From contig CAZXBG010000178.1 of assembly GCA_964638865.1 (NCBI GenBank), forward strand, positions 1 to 6,668: a stretch of DNA of 6,668 nucleotides. The letters run 5' to 3'. The notes under the pieces were generated by a model. That model was given only the letters and a program-made list of their open reading frames with translations. It was not told where the DNA came from and did no database searches. Positions within the stretch are counted from its first letter, which is position 1; every line of letters starts with the position of its first letter. The translations under genes were made by a program, and so were the position numbers. This DNA comes from UBA7236 sp964638865 (GTDB taxonomy: Bacteria > Bacteroidota > Bacteroidia > Chitinophagales > BACL12). Positions 1 through 6,549 of the stretch are shown one piece after another.

Positions 1-105
1 CTCATTACTCATTACTCATTACTCATTTCTCATTACTCATTACTCATTACTCATTTCTCATTACTCATTACTCATTACTCATTACTCATTACTCAATCCT
101 CATTC
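1..105. repeat. Heptanucleotide tandem array (CTCATTA), truncated by window edge
   Basis: Thirteen consecutive 7-bp units fill positions 1-91. Units 4 and 8 read CTCATTT and the other eleven read CTCATTA, so the first eight units form two copies of a 28-bp higher-order repeat (three CTCATTA plus one CTCATTT). Two decayed units follow: CTCAATC (92-98) and CTCATTC (99-105). On the minus strand the unit is TAATGAG. Because 7 is not a multiple of 3, minus-strand reading meets TGA and TAA in all three frames within 21 bp, while the plus strand has no stop in any frame. The array begins at or before the window edge, so its full length is unknown. The decayed units encode the last residues and stop codon of lepA. 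It could be a simple slippage-generated minisatellite or a member of a genome-wide intergenic family. Confidence 0.97.
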
Positions 106-1886
106 AACTTCAACACTGCTAAAAAAGCCTCTTGAGGCACTTCCACTGTTCCTATCTGCCGCATGCGTTTTTTCCCTTTCTTTTGTTTTTCCAATAATTT
201 TCGTTTTCTAGAAATATCACCACCATAACATTTTGCGGTAACATCTTTACGCATTGCACTTATTGTTTCTCTCGCAATAATTTTTGCTCCAATGGCTGCT
301 TGTATTGCAATTACGAATTGTTGTTTAGGTAACAGTTCTTTTAATTTTGCACATAACCTGCTTCCGAATTCATAAGCCTTATCGCGGTGTATTAAAGCAG
401 AAAATGCATCCACATTTTCACCGTTTAATTTAATATCCAGTTTTATAAGGTCACCTTCGCGGTAGTCAATTAATTCATAATCGAAACTGGCATAACCGCG
501 TGAGATAGATTTTAATTTATCGTAAAAATCAAATACAATTTCGGTTAAAGGCATCTCCCAAATTAATTCAACACGTGTTGTGGTAAGATATATTTGGTTT
601 AATAAAATACCTCTTTTGTCCATACATAATTTCATAATAGTACCGATATAATCCGGAGCAGTAATTACTTGTGCTCTGATGTATGGTTCTTCAATATGAT
701 CGATATATGCAGGATCCGGAAGATCAGTTGGATTGTGTACCACAATTTTTTTTCCGCCCGTGGTAAAACAATCAAACGATACGTTAGGAACGGTGATGAT
801 AACATTCTGATCAAATTCACGTTCCAGTCTTTCCGTAATAATTTCGAGATGTAATAAACCTAAAAATCCGCAACGAAAACCAAATCCTAATGCAACAGAA
901 CTCTCCGGTTCAAAAACAAGGGAGGCATCATTTAATTGTAATTTTTCAATTGAATCCCGTAAACCTTCATAATCATCATTGTCTATCGGATAAACTCCTG
1001 CAAATACCATCGGTTTCACATCTTTAAATCCCTCCACAATATTGCTACAAGGATTATTTTTTAATGTGATAGTATCTCCAACCTTGATCTCTTTAGCCTC
1101 TTTAATACCCGTAATAATATATCCAACATCACCGGCTTTAACTGCATCTCTCGGTTCATACAATAAACGAAGAATACCTACTTCATTTGCTTCGTAATCA
1201 TTTTCTGTATTTACAAATTTTACCCGGTCTCCTTTTTTTAATGTACCCTGAAATATTCTATAATATGCCACTACTCCACGGTATGAATTAAAAACGGAAT
1301 CAAAAATTAAGGCCTGAAGAGGAGCTGTTTCGCTGCCCTTTGGCGCCGGAACCCTATGAATAATAGCATCCAGAATCTTTTCTATTCCCAATCCTGTTTT
1401 CCCACTGGCTTCCAAAATACTTTCACGACTGCACCCGATGAGATCAACCACCTGATCCTTAACTTCCTCTATCATTGCACCATCCATATCAATTTTATTG
1501 ATAATAGGAATTATTTCCAGATTGTGTTCGATTGCGAGATAGAGATTTGAGATGGTTTGAGCCTGAATTCCCTGCGTTGCATCAACCAACAAAAGTGCAC
1601 CTTCGCAGGCCGCAATACTTCTGGAAACCTCATAACTGAAATCCACGTGTCCGGGAGTGTCAATGAGATTCAAAACATATTCTTTACCCTCATATTCGAA
1701 ATCCATTTGTATAGCGTGGCTCTTAATCGTGATTCCTCTTTCACGTTCAATATCCATATCATCCAACACCTGCGCCTTGGAATCTCTTTCAGAAACAGTA
1801 TGTGTAACCTCTAAAAGCCTGTCGGCTAATGTGCTTTTCCCGTGATCAATATGTGCTATTATGCAAAAATTTCGTATATTCTCCAT
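93..1886 (-). CDS. lepA: Elongation factor 4 (LepA), ribosome-associated translational GTPase
   Basis: This is a cytoplasmic GTPase of the EF-G-like family that binds the ribosome and influences translation efficiency and initiation or back-translocation. From the ATG at 1886 it is 597 residues, close to the usual length of about 600. The G-domain motifs are all visible: G1 AHIDHGKST (11-19), G2 in RERGITI (48-54), G3 DTPGH (76-80), G4 NKID (130-133) and G5 ASGKTG (160-165). The C-terminal LepA-specific domain is clear near the end, with KCYGGDISRKRKLLEKQKKG followed by VEVPQEAFLAVLKL. An in-frame TTG at 1919 would add 11 residues. It is rejected because the family normally starts M-x-N-I-R-N-F, because AGGAAAG precedes the ATG, and because that TTG lies inside the promoter -7 box. 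The last residues, NED, come from decayed heptamer-repeat units at the stop codon. Identification is very secure. Confidence 0.98.
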   Translation of the reverse strand: MENIRNFCIIAHIDHGKSTLADRLLEVTHTVSERDSKAQVLDDMDIERERGITIKSHAIQMDFEYEGKEYVLNLIDTPGHVDFSYEVSRSIAACEGALLLVDATQGIQAQTISNLYLAIEHNLEIIPIINKIDMDGAMIEEVKDQVVDLIGCSRESILEASGKTGLGIEKILDAIIHRVPAPKGSETAPLQALIFDSVFNSYRGVVAYYRIFQGTLKKGDRVKFVNTENDYEANEVGILRLLYEPRDAVKAGDVGYIITGIKEAKEIKVGDTITLKNNPCSNIVEGFKDVKPMVFAGVYPIDNDDYEGLRDSIEKLQLNDASLVFEPESSVALGFGFRCGFLGLLHLEIITERLEREFDQNVIITVPNVSFDCFTTGGKKIVVHNPTDLPDPAYIDHIEEPYIRAQVITAPDYIGTIMKLCMDKRGILLNQIYLTTTRVELIWEMPLTEIVFDFYDKLKSISRGYASFDYELIDYREGDLIKLDIKLNGENVDAFSALIHRDKAYEFGSRLCAKLKELLPKQQFVIAIQAAIGAKIIARETISAMRKDVTAKCYGGDISRKRKLLEKQKKGKKRMRQIGTVEVPQEAFLAVLKLNED

Positions 1887-1916
1887 CTTTCCTGACTTAC
1901 CTTTTTCAATCAGCTG

Positions 1917-1924
1917 CAAAGGTA
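1917..1924 (-). promoter_or_regulatory. lepA promoter -7 box (TACCTTTG)
   Basis: Read on the minus strand, 1924 to 1917 is TACCTTTG, an exact match to the Bacteroidota primary-sigma consensus TAnnTTTG. Transcription would begin near 1909-1911 and leave a leader of about 25 nt before the ATG at 1886. No convincing TTG -33 element was found at the usual distance. The box contains the upstream in-frame TTG, which argues against that codon being a translation start. Confidence 0.6.
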
Positions 1925-1956
1925 ATTAAAAGAGAGGCGTTCGTATAACCTTGAAA

Positions 1957-1974
1957 TTAATAGGTTCCTATTAA
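1957..1974. promoter_or_regulatory. Palindrome TTAATAGG-TT-CCTATTAA, candidate operator
   Basis: Two perfect 8-bp arms (1957-1964 and 1967-1974) are separated by two bases. The site lies in the divergent lepA/RDD control region, upstream of the lepA -7 box and about 67 bp upstream of the RDD -7 box. A near-contiguous dyad of this form is typical of a dimeric regulator site, but no known operator was recognised. The arms are AT-rich, so chance occurrence is possible. Confidence 0.3.
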
Positions 1975-1990
1975 ATTAATATTTACAATT

Positions 1991-2012
1991 AAAGGGCAGA
2001 TAAAAGGCAGAT
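1991..2012 (+). repeat. 11-bp direct repeat upstream of the first RDD gene
   Basis: AAAGGGCAGAT (1991-2001) is immediately followed by AAAAGGCAGAT (2002-2012), a 10 of 11 match. The 11-bp period is about one helical turn, and the repeat ends about 28 bp before the -7 box at 2041. This is a position where activators often bind. Function is inferred from placement only. Confidence 0.35.
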
Positions 2013-2040
2013 CGGGGCATTTCAAATAAATATTAGTTTC

Positions 2041-2048
2041 TATATTTG
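2041..2048 (+). promoter_or_regulatory. -7 box TATATTTG for the first RDD gene
   Basis: TATATTTG matches the TAnnTTTG consensus exactly and lies 41 bp before the ATG at 2090. The predicted transcript start near 2053-2055 leaves a leader of about 35 nt. The expected TTG -33 element is poor (TTTC near 2020-2023), so an activator may be needed. Confidence 0.55.
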
Positions 2049-2089
2049 CGGCACTTAACGGCTTAAATTTTTACATAAACAGACCTAAT

Positions 2090-2623
2090 ATGACGCATAA
2101 TTATCAATCCGCCTCCATGCCTAAAAGATTCATCGCCTATCTGATCGATTCACTTTTAATTGTTGGTGTTGTGTCTGCTTTTTTGTTTGTGCGTATGGGA
2201 AAAACCAATTCAGATGCTTTTATCGATGAAGGAAAACCCGGTTTGACCGATAAATACCCGTTTATAGCCACCGCTGAAGCTATTGTTTTTGACCCTCAGC
2301 GCATAGTTTACGTTGAAAGTTTTTTGAAGAATTATTCCGTGGATGCTTTGATAGGACTGCTTTTGTTGCCTATGCTTTATTTTGTTTTTTTTGAAGGAAT
2401 ATGGGGTGGAACCATAGGCAAGCTATTATTAGGCATACGCGTTAGAAGAAAAGATGGGGGGAAAATCAATTTTGGGATTTCCTTTATACGTTTTTTAGGA
2501 AAAATAGTTTCCACAATACCATTTGTTTTGGGATTTGTTTTAGCGCTTTTTGATAAAAAACACCAAGCCCTGCACGACAAAATAGCTAATACACTGGTAT
2601 TGAAAAAGGGTACCGGAATTTAA
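2090..2623 (+). CDS. RDD family integral membrane protein (paralog 1)
   Basis: This 177-residue inner-membrane protein has three predicted membrane segments at about 14-34, 86-103 and 133-154. The family's hallmark arginine (R13) and first aspartate (D20) sit at and inside the first segment. The C-terminal RDD signature FDKKHQALHDKIANTLVL starts at 154 and contains D155 and D163. A glycine-rich WGGTIGK stretch (105-111) leads into a basic loop, RVRRKDGGK (117-125). A polar region of about 50 residues (36-84), probably extracytoplasmic, carries DEGKPGLTDKYPF. RDD proteins are mostly uncharacterised; some have been linked to cation/proton exchange, so substrate assignment here would be speculation. 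The ATG follows a -7 box by 41 bp and has no Shine-Dalgarno sequence, as is usual in Bacteroidota. It is paralogous to the gene immediately downstream. Family assignment is secure; function is unknown. Confidence 0.9.
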   Translation: MTHNYQSASMPKRFIAYLIDSLLIVGVVSAFLFVRMGKTNSDAFIDEGKPGLTDKYPFIATAEAIVFDPQRIVYVESFLKNYSVDALIGLLLLPMLYFVFFEGIWGGTIGKLLLGIRVRRKDGGKINFGISFIRFLGKIVSTIPFVLGFVLALFDKKHQALHDKIANTLVLKKGTGI

Positions 2624-2666
2624 AGGCTTCCTGAATTATCAATTATTTGCTCACTTTTTATAGTCT

Positions 2667-2696
2667 TTGTTGTTTTCATAAGAATTGTTAATTTTG
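2667..2696 (+). promoter_or_regulatory. Candidate promoter of the second RDD gene (TTG-N19-TAATTTTG)
   Basis: TTG at 2667-2669, a 19-bp spacer, then TAATTTTG at 2689-2696 match both elements of the Bacteroidota consensus (TTG, N17-23, TAnnTTTG). A start near 2703 gives a leader of about 64 nt to the TTG at 2767. No terminator was found after the first RDD gene, so readthrough is also likely. A degenerate TATATTTT at 2721-2728 corresponds in position to the box of the first gene. Confidence 0.45.
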
Positions 2697-2766
2697 GGCT
2701 AATATTCGTTCTGACAGGGTTATATTTTATTTTTTGAGATATTTAATAAGTTTAAACACACACAAT

Positions 2767-3309
2767 TTGACTATTATAAATCCTTATGCAACAATCTCCA
2801 GGAGGTTTATTGCACTCATTGCTGATACCTTGATATTGGCAATTGTAATCATTCCATTTTTATTTATCAGCATGGGTAAAAGCCCTGAATCATTTAATGA
2901 ATCAGGTGATGAGGGAAGGCCTAGTCTGATGGATAAATATCAATTTTTTGCCTATTTTGAACCCATTGCTCTTGATAACCATCGCGACATTTACATCAAA
3001 AATTTTGTAAATCGTTTTCGAATGGAAGCCCTTGTAGGTTTTTTGTTGATACCTATGCTTTATTTTGTTTTTTTTGAAGGATTGTGGGGAGGTACCATTG
3101 GCAAATTATTTACCGGTATAAGAGTGCGCAGAAAAGATGGAGGTAAAATAAATTTTGTAAATGCATTTATACGGTTTATTGGAAAAATATTTTCTACTAT
3201 GATATTTATGCTTGGGTATATTTTAGCATTATTTGACAAAAAGCGGCAAACATTGCATGATAAGATCGCAAATACGGTAGTTTTAAATAAAGGTGCTTCT
3301 GATAATTGA
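2767..3309 (+). CDS. RDD family integral membrane protein (paralog 2), probable TTG start
   Basis: This is the second three-segment RDD protein, of 180 residues from the proposed start. It has R13 and D20 in the same places as its neighbour and ends with FDKKRQTLHDKIANTVVL. The two proteins differ by a single two-residue insertion before the shared DEGRPSLMDKY loop motif. Hand alignment gives about 78% identity over the C-terminal half and about 38% over the N-terminal half. There is no ATG at the 5' end. TTG at 2767 aligns codon for codon with the neighbour's ATG, and the preceding leader is also alike (15 of 19 positions over TAAACA...TTGAC). An earlier TTG at 2734 would add 11 residues but falls in promoter-like sequence. 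The gene is a local duplicate and is followed by a strong terminator. Function is unknown beyond the family. Confidence 0.85.
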   Translation: MTIINPYATISRRFIALIADTLILAIVIIPFLFISMGKSPESFNESGDEGRPSLMDKYQFFAYFEPIALDNHRDIYIKNFVNRFRMEALVGFLLIPMLYFVFFEGLWGGTIGKLFTGIRVRRKDGGKINFVNAFIRFIGKIFSTMIFMLGYILALFDKKRQTLHDKIANTVVLNKGASDN

Positions 3310-3330
3310 AGGTATAAATAAACTAAACTG

Positions 3331-3368
3331 AAAAGAACTGCTTTTGATAAAAAAGCAGTTCTTTTTTT
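3331..3368. terminator. Intrinsic terminator, probably bidirectional
   Basis: Arms at 3331-3345 (AAAAGAACTGCTTTT) and 3351-3365 are perfectly complementary over 15 bp around a 5-nt loop. The plus strand continues into an uninterrupted T-run (3362-3368). It lies 21 bp after the second RDD stop codon. On the minus strand the same hairpin ends in TTTT and lies 25 bp after the stop of the converging gene, so it can serve both transcripts. Confidence 0.88.
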
Positions 3369-3393
3369 ATTATTCAAATGTTAATTCAATAAC

Positions 3394-5544
3394 TCACCAC
3401 TTCAACCTCACCTGCAATTTAAAATCACTTCGTGTAGATCCCGGAAATGTATTATCGCCACTTCCAATTTCATCATTTTCAGAGTACCAGGTATTGCTCG
3501 CCCTTGCCCAGATATCCATCCATTTTGTAGGAGAATAGGTTAATAATAAATAAGTTCTTGTTCCATGACCTGCTAAGCCTATTATAGAATAAGCGTAAAG
3601 CACTTCAGTTTCGTAAGTATAAATTCTTGTATCATAACTATCGGTATTAAAAATGGCAAATCGCGTTGCAAAACCAAATGGACTGCTAAGCGGATGGTAA
3701 TTAAAATCCTGAAATGCGAGGTATCCTTTTTCCGGTAAACCTAATTGTTCGTTGTAAAAACTCACTTCTATTCTCGATTTTAATGTTAGTGATTTACTTA
3801 CATCATAATCGGCATGCCAGCGCAGTGTAGCTTTTTCTAATTGGGTTATTTCATTTAAAACAAGGTTGTCTTCAAGTAGGTCGGTAGAAATATTTCTATC
3901 GCTTACTTCTCTTTTAAAACGCAAATAGGTTTCAAATGCTCTGGAAGGTTGCCAGGTAATTTGTGTTAATACATCAGTGCCATAAGAGGGCGCATCAGTT
4001 CTGAATTCAAGCCATTGGTGTTTATATAAATCAATATAGCCACTAAATTTCCAACCTCTTACTGGTTTTATTTCTGTTCCGAAATAAGTGCCTCTTTCAT
4101 TTTGCGGCGTAGGTCCGTCGGAGAATGTTTCGGCATAAAGTGTTTGATATTCCGGAGAAAAATAACGGTGTACTATTGCAATATCTATTTTCGGGTCAAT
4201 TGGCATAATTAATCCGGTTAATGTTGCACCTTTTAAATTATCGCTTACCGCCGCCTCTCCGAATAATAAAATATTCCTCCACAAAAAATTATAATGAACG
4301 CTGCTGTTTAATAAATTAGTTCCGGTAAAATCATATACATTATATAGGTCAGGTGTTTTTATTAAAGGCGTAGAAAGATGAAAATACACAGCTGATATCC
4401 CAACATTAAATTGACCTTTATAATAAGTTGCGTCAAATCCTGCTACAGTTTCCTTTATGGCGTTTTTATTTTCCAATTCGTTTTCAGTTCTGTGTAATCC
4501 GCTGTCGTCGATATTAGAAATTTGCAAAACCTCTTCATCTGTTGTATCGATCAACGATACATTTGCATCTAAATTTTTATAGGATGCAAAGGCAGTTACA
4601 TACACATTTTTAAATGCATAAGTAGCTCCCGCGCCTCGCATAAATCTATTTTCATTAGTAGAAGTATAGGCATCGAGCACAGGGCCCGCTCTTCTTACGG
4701 CTACAGGATAAACACTTTTTCCGAAACCAAATCCGCTCCACATAATTAATCCCTGACCCATGCGCAATTCATAGTCGCCCAAAGCAAGGGCTTTTAATTT
4801 TCCGGAACCTTTTTTAAAAAAATGTGCGGAATAATAATCAAAACCCTGAGGTTGTGAAGGACCGAAAATTGCTTCACCTGCGTCTTTTTCTGCAGTGATA
4901 CCGTAACTTAATTTATTGTTGTAATTGTATCTGAGTCTGGTATAAATTCGGGAATTATTTCCATAATAGGAAGCGGCGCCCAAACTGTCTTCTACATAAC
5001 CATCCTGTAATTCAATATATCGGCCAACCCTAAAAAAGTATTGATAATCTCCCAGATATAATTGTTTAAAAAATGGTTCCGCAGGTTTATTGGAGCCGCT
5101 AAAGGAAATAAATGGTTTTAACCGATTGATATCCTCTATATAAAAAGAAGCAATTGTTTGTAATTCGTAAATATTCACTATTTGGCCATAAGCCTCAATA
5201 TGTCGCAATAGGTCGCGGATTTGTAATTCGGTAAATAAAGTGGTGTTGCGCAATTCCGTACCTGTTGCTTTATTTATATTTATGGGATTTCTCAATAAGG
5301 CATTCAGGTTTTCCTGGTAGGTATCGATAGAAATGTCTGTATTATCAATTTTTTCTGCAGCATCTTCCAGAATATCTCCTTCTAATAATCTTCCCTCTCC
5401 GTTATTTTCCTGTGCAAATAAAATGGTGTTAGTTAAAAGAAATAAAACAGAAAATAAAAGGGTAAAAATATTGTTTGCGCGAAACCTTCTAAAAAAAAGA
5501 GGTTTAATTTTTATTGATTTTATATCGGTGTTTTTGTGCAGCAT
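3394..5544 (-). CDS. Secreted helix-hairpin-helix / outer-membrane beta-barrel protein
   Basis: The protein has 716 residues. A basic N-terminal stretch (9-22) and a hydrophobic core (26-43) end in LFA-Q, giving a signal peptide cleaved near 44/45. Residues about 78-146 form a ComEA-like helix-hairpin-helix unit: NPININKAT (86-94), then a second hairpin around YGQIVNIYELQTI (119-131). From about 160 to the end, alternating aromatic and polar strands suggest a beta-barrel, and the chain ends in RLKW, an aromatic C-terminus as in outer-membrane proteins. TAEKDAGEAIFG (216-227) and GDYELRMGQGLIMWSGFGFG (255-274) are stretches I associate with the Bacteroidota HHH/barrel family. HHH units often bind DNA, but here the domain would be exported, so its ligand is unknown. 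The ATG begins 3 bp after the stop of the upstream gene, which suggests translational coupling. No gene symbol can be assigned. Confidence 0.85.
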   Translation of the reverse strand: MLHKNTDIKSIKIKPLFFRRFRANNIFTLLFSVLFLLTNTILFAQENNGEGRLLEGDILEDAAEKIDNTDISIDTYQENLNALLRNPININKATGTELRNTTLFTELQIRDLLRHIEAYGQIVNIYELQTIASFYIEDINRLKPFISFSGSNKPAEPFFKQLYLGDYQYFFRVGRYIELQDGYVEDSLGAASYYGNNSRIYTRLRYNYNNKLSYGITAEKDAGEAIFGPSQPQGFDYYSAHFFKKGSGKLKALALGDYELRMGQGLIMWSGFGFGKSVYPVAVRRAGPVLDAYTSTNENRFMRGAGATYAFKNVYVTAFASYKNLDANVSLIDTTDEEVLQISNIDDSGLHRTENELENKNAIKETVAGFDATYYKGQFNVGISAVYFHLSTPLIKTPDLYNVYDFTGTNLLNSSVHYNFLWRNILLFGEAAVSDNLKGATLTGLIMPIDPKIDIAIVHRYFSPEYQTLYAETFSDGPTPQNERGTYFGTEIKPVRGWKFSGYIDLYKHQWLEFRTDAPSYGTDVLTQITWQPSRAFETYLRFKREVSDRNISTDLLEDNLVLNEITQLEKATLRWHADYDVSKSLTLKSRIEVSFYNEQLGLPEKGYLAFQDFNYHPLSSPFGFATRFAIFNTDSYDTRIYTYETEVLYAYSIIGLAGHGTRTYLLLTYSPTKWMDIWARASNTWYSENDEIGSGDNTFPGSTRSDFKLQVRLKW

Positions 5545-5547
5545 GGA

Positions 5548-6366
5548 TCAAAATTTATAACTCAATCCGAAACCGGGCGTTAATCCAAGTTGTTGATGAA
5601 ATTGAGCACTGAGATCTAGTTTTAATTCCTTGATCTTAACACCTAATCCAGTGGTGAACATGGAAGGATTGGAAATATATCCTCCTCTTAAATAAAGTTG
5701 TTCAGCAATATGATATTCAATTCCACCTTTTGCTCTTAGGTCATCCTGAATGGTTTGTTCAGCTTCCAGGCAAATGAATATTTTTATGGAAGGCTGATAA
5801 GCAATTCCAACATTTATAATTGCTGGTAATTCCTCTTCATAAACCAATCCGGTTTTTGCGCGTATGGGATTAAACGCCTTTGCTCCTATAGTGAGGTTTT
5901 TAGTGGGTTTATATAAAATACCGATATCGAAAGTAAATGCCGAACCGCTTCCAACTTCTATGGTCTTGGTTCCAACATAATCCAATTGTAACCCAAGAGA
6001 AACATTTTCTGCAAGTTTTCTTGCGTAACCGATTCCGATTTGTGTTTGATTAAAGGTATTATCGCCAAAATAATTTATGCTGGCGCCAAATACACCTTGT
6101 TTTTTAAATGGTAAAGAAAATACGCCGTGGTGGGCAGCAATTCCGCCTTCCACCAGAAAGTAGTTTTGGGTACTTAAACCGGCAGTAATGCCTTCCACAA
6201 AAGCAAGTGCAGCAGGATTGTTTTGAGCACTATAAACATCCTGTAGGGTTACGGAAGCATTGCCCATTGAATTAGCCCTGCTACCTGCGTCACTATAACC
6301 GGTTTGAGCGGTTGCAGTCAATTGAACCAGGCATAGTATCCACAGCAGAATTTGTATGCGTTTCAT
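5548..6366 (-). CDS. PorV/PorQ-like outer-membrane beta-barrel protein
   Basis: The 272-residue chain starts with a signal peptide (basic KR at 2-3, hydrophobic 4-18, cleavage likely after TATA at 20). The mature N-terminus carries the family signature GSRANSMGNASVTLQDVYSA followed by QNNPAALA (28-55), which resembles the R-A-x-x-M-G-x-A ... NPA-x-L start of PorV/PorQ (UPF0164/FadL-like) barrels. The rest consists of short alternating strands and ends in GLSYKF, with the terminal Phe expected for outer-membrane insertion. PorV and PorQ act in the type IX secretion system, but this chain is shorter than usual members and its sequence does not decide between them or a non-secretion paralog. It is the first gene of a two-gene unit and is preceded by a TATATTTG box about 50 bp upstream. 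Fold and location are fairly sure; the specific role is not. Confidence 0.8.
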   Translation of the reverse strand: MKRIQILLWILCLVQLTATAQTGYSDAGSRANSMGNASVTLQDVYSAQNNPAALAFVEGITAGLSTQNYFLVEGGIAAHHGVFSLPFKKQGVFGASINYFGDNTFNQTQIGIGYARKLAENVSLGLQLDYVGTKTIEVGSGSAFTFDIGILYKPTKNLTIGAKAFNPIRAKTGLVYEEELPAIINVGIAYQPSIKIFICLEAEQTIQDDLRAKGGIEYHIAEQLYLRGGYISNPSMFTTGLGVKIKELKLDLSAQFHQQLGLTPGFGLSYKF

Positions 6367-6416
6367 GTGGGTAAAGATAGTTTAATTTAGTTATCTGACT
6401 ACATCGCGTAGATTAA

Positions 6417-6424
6417 CAAATATA
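6417..6424 (-). promoter_or_regulatory. -7 box TATATTTG for the outer-membrane gene pair
   Basis: Read on the minus strand, 6424 to 6417 is TATATTTG, identical to the box before the first RDD gene and matching TAnnTTTG. It lies 50 bp before the ATG at 6366 and implies a leader of about 40-45 nt. A clear TTG -33 element was not found; an A-run occupies that space instead. An ATAGG/CCTAT inverted pair (6422-6426 and 6437-6441) overlaps the upstream side of the box. Confidence 0.5.
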
Positions 6425-6549
6425 GGTTTTTTTGTTCCTATTCGATTGCTTTAAATGGAGATGTTGATTTGGTTTAAGCGGGCAACATTTTATGATAGCT
6501 CAGCACCAATATATTGATATATAATTAAATCAATTTTAATATTAGTTTT
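6425..6549. other. AT-rich intergenic spacer, no gene seen
   Basis: This stretch lies between the partial minus-strand gene on the right and the outer-membrane gene pair. It contains an A/T-rich weak inverted repeat, ATTGAT (6513-6518) and ATCAAT (6529-6534), which could act as a poor terminator for the incoming gene. No open frame with coding character was found on either strand. Confidence 0.5.

Noticed and set aside
1..105. Tandem array considered as a CRISPR array or a coding repeat (plus strand open in all frames)
   Set aside because: Units are 7 bp with no spacers, so it is not CRISPR. The plus-strand openness follows from the repeat lacking stop triplets, and no start or downstream gene in that direction supports coding.
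669..1845. Several plus-strand open frames of 61-85 codons opposite lepA
   Set aside because: They lie entirely antisense to a highly conserved gene, overlap one another in different frames and show no family features, so they are shadows of lepA.
2377..2580. Minus-strand frame opposite the first RDD gene
   Set aside because: It mirrors the conserved RDD coding region in antisense and a matching shadow occurs opposite the second paralog; both follow from the sense-strand protein.
3060..3377. 105-codon minus-strand frame opposite the second RDD gene
   Set aside because: It begins inside the terminator hairpin and runs antisense through the conserved RDD core, so it is better explained as a shadow.
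5333..5560. Plus-strand 75-codon frame opposite the 5' end of the HHH/barrel gene
   Set aside because: It is antisense to the signal peptide and junction of two clear genes, with no promoter or start signal.
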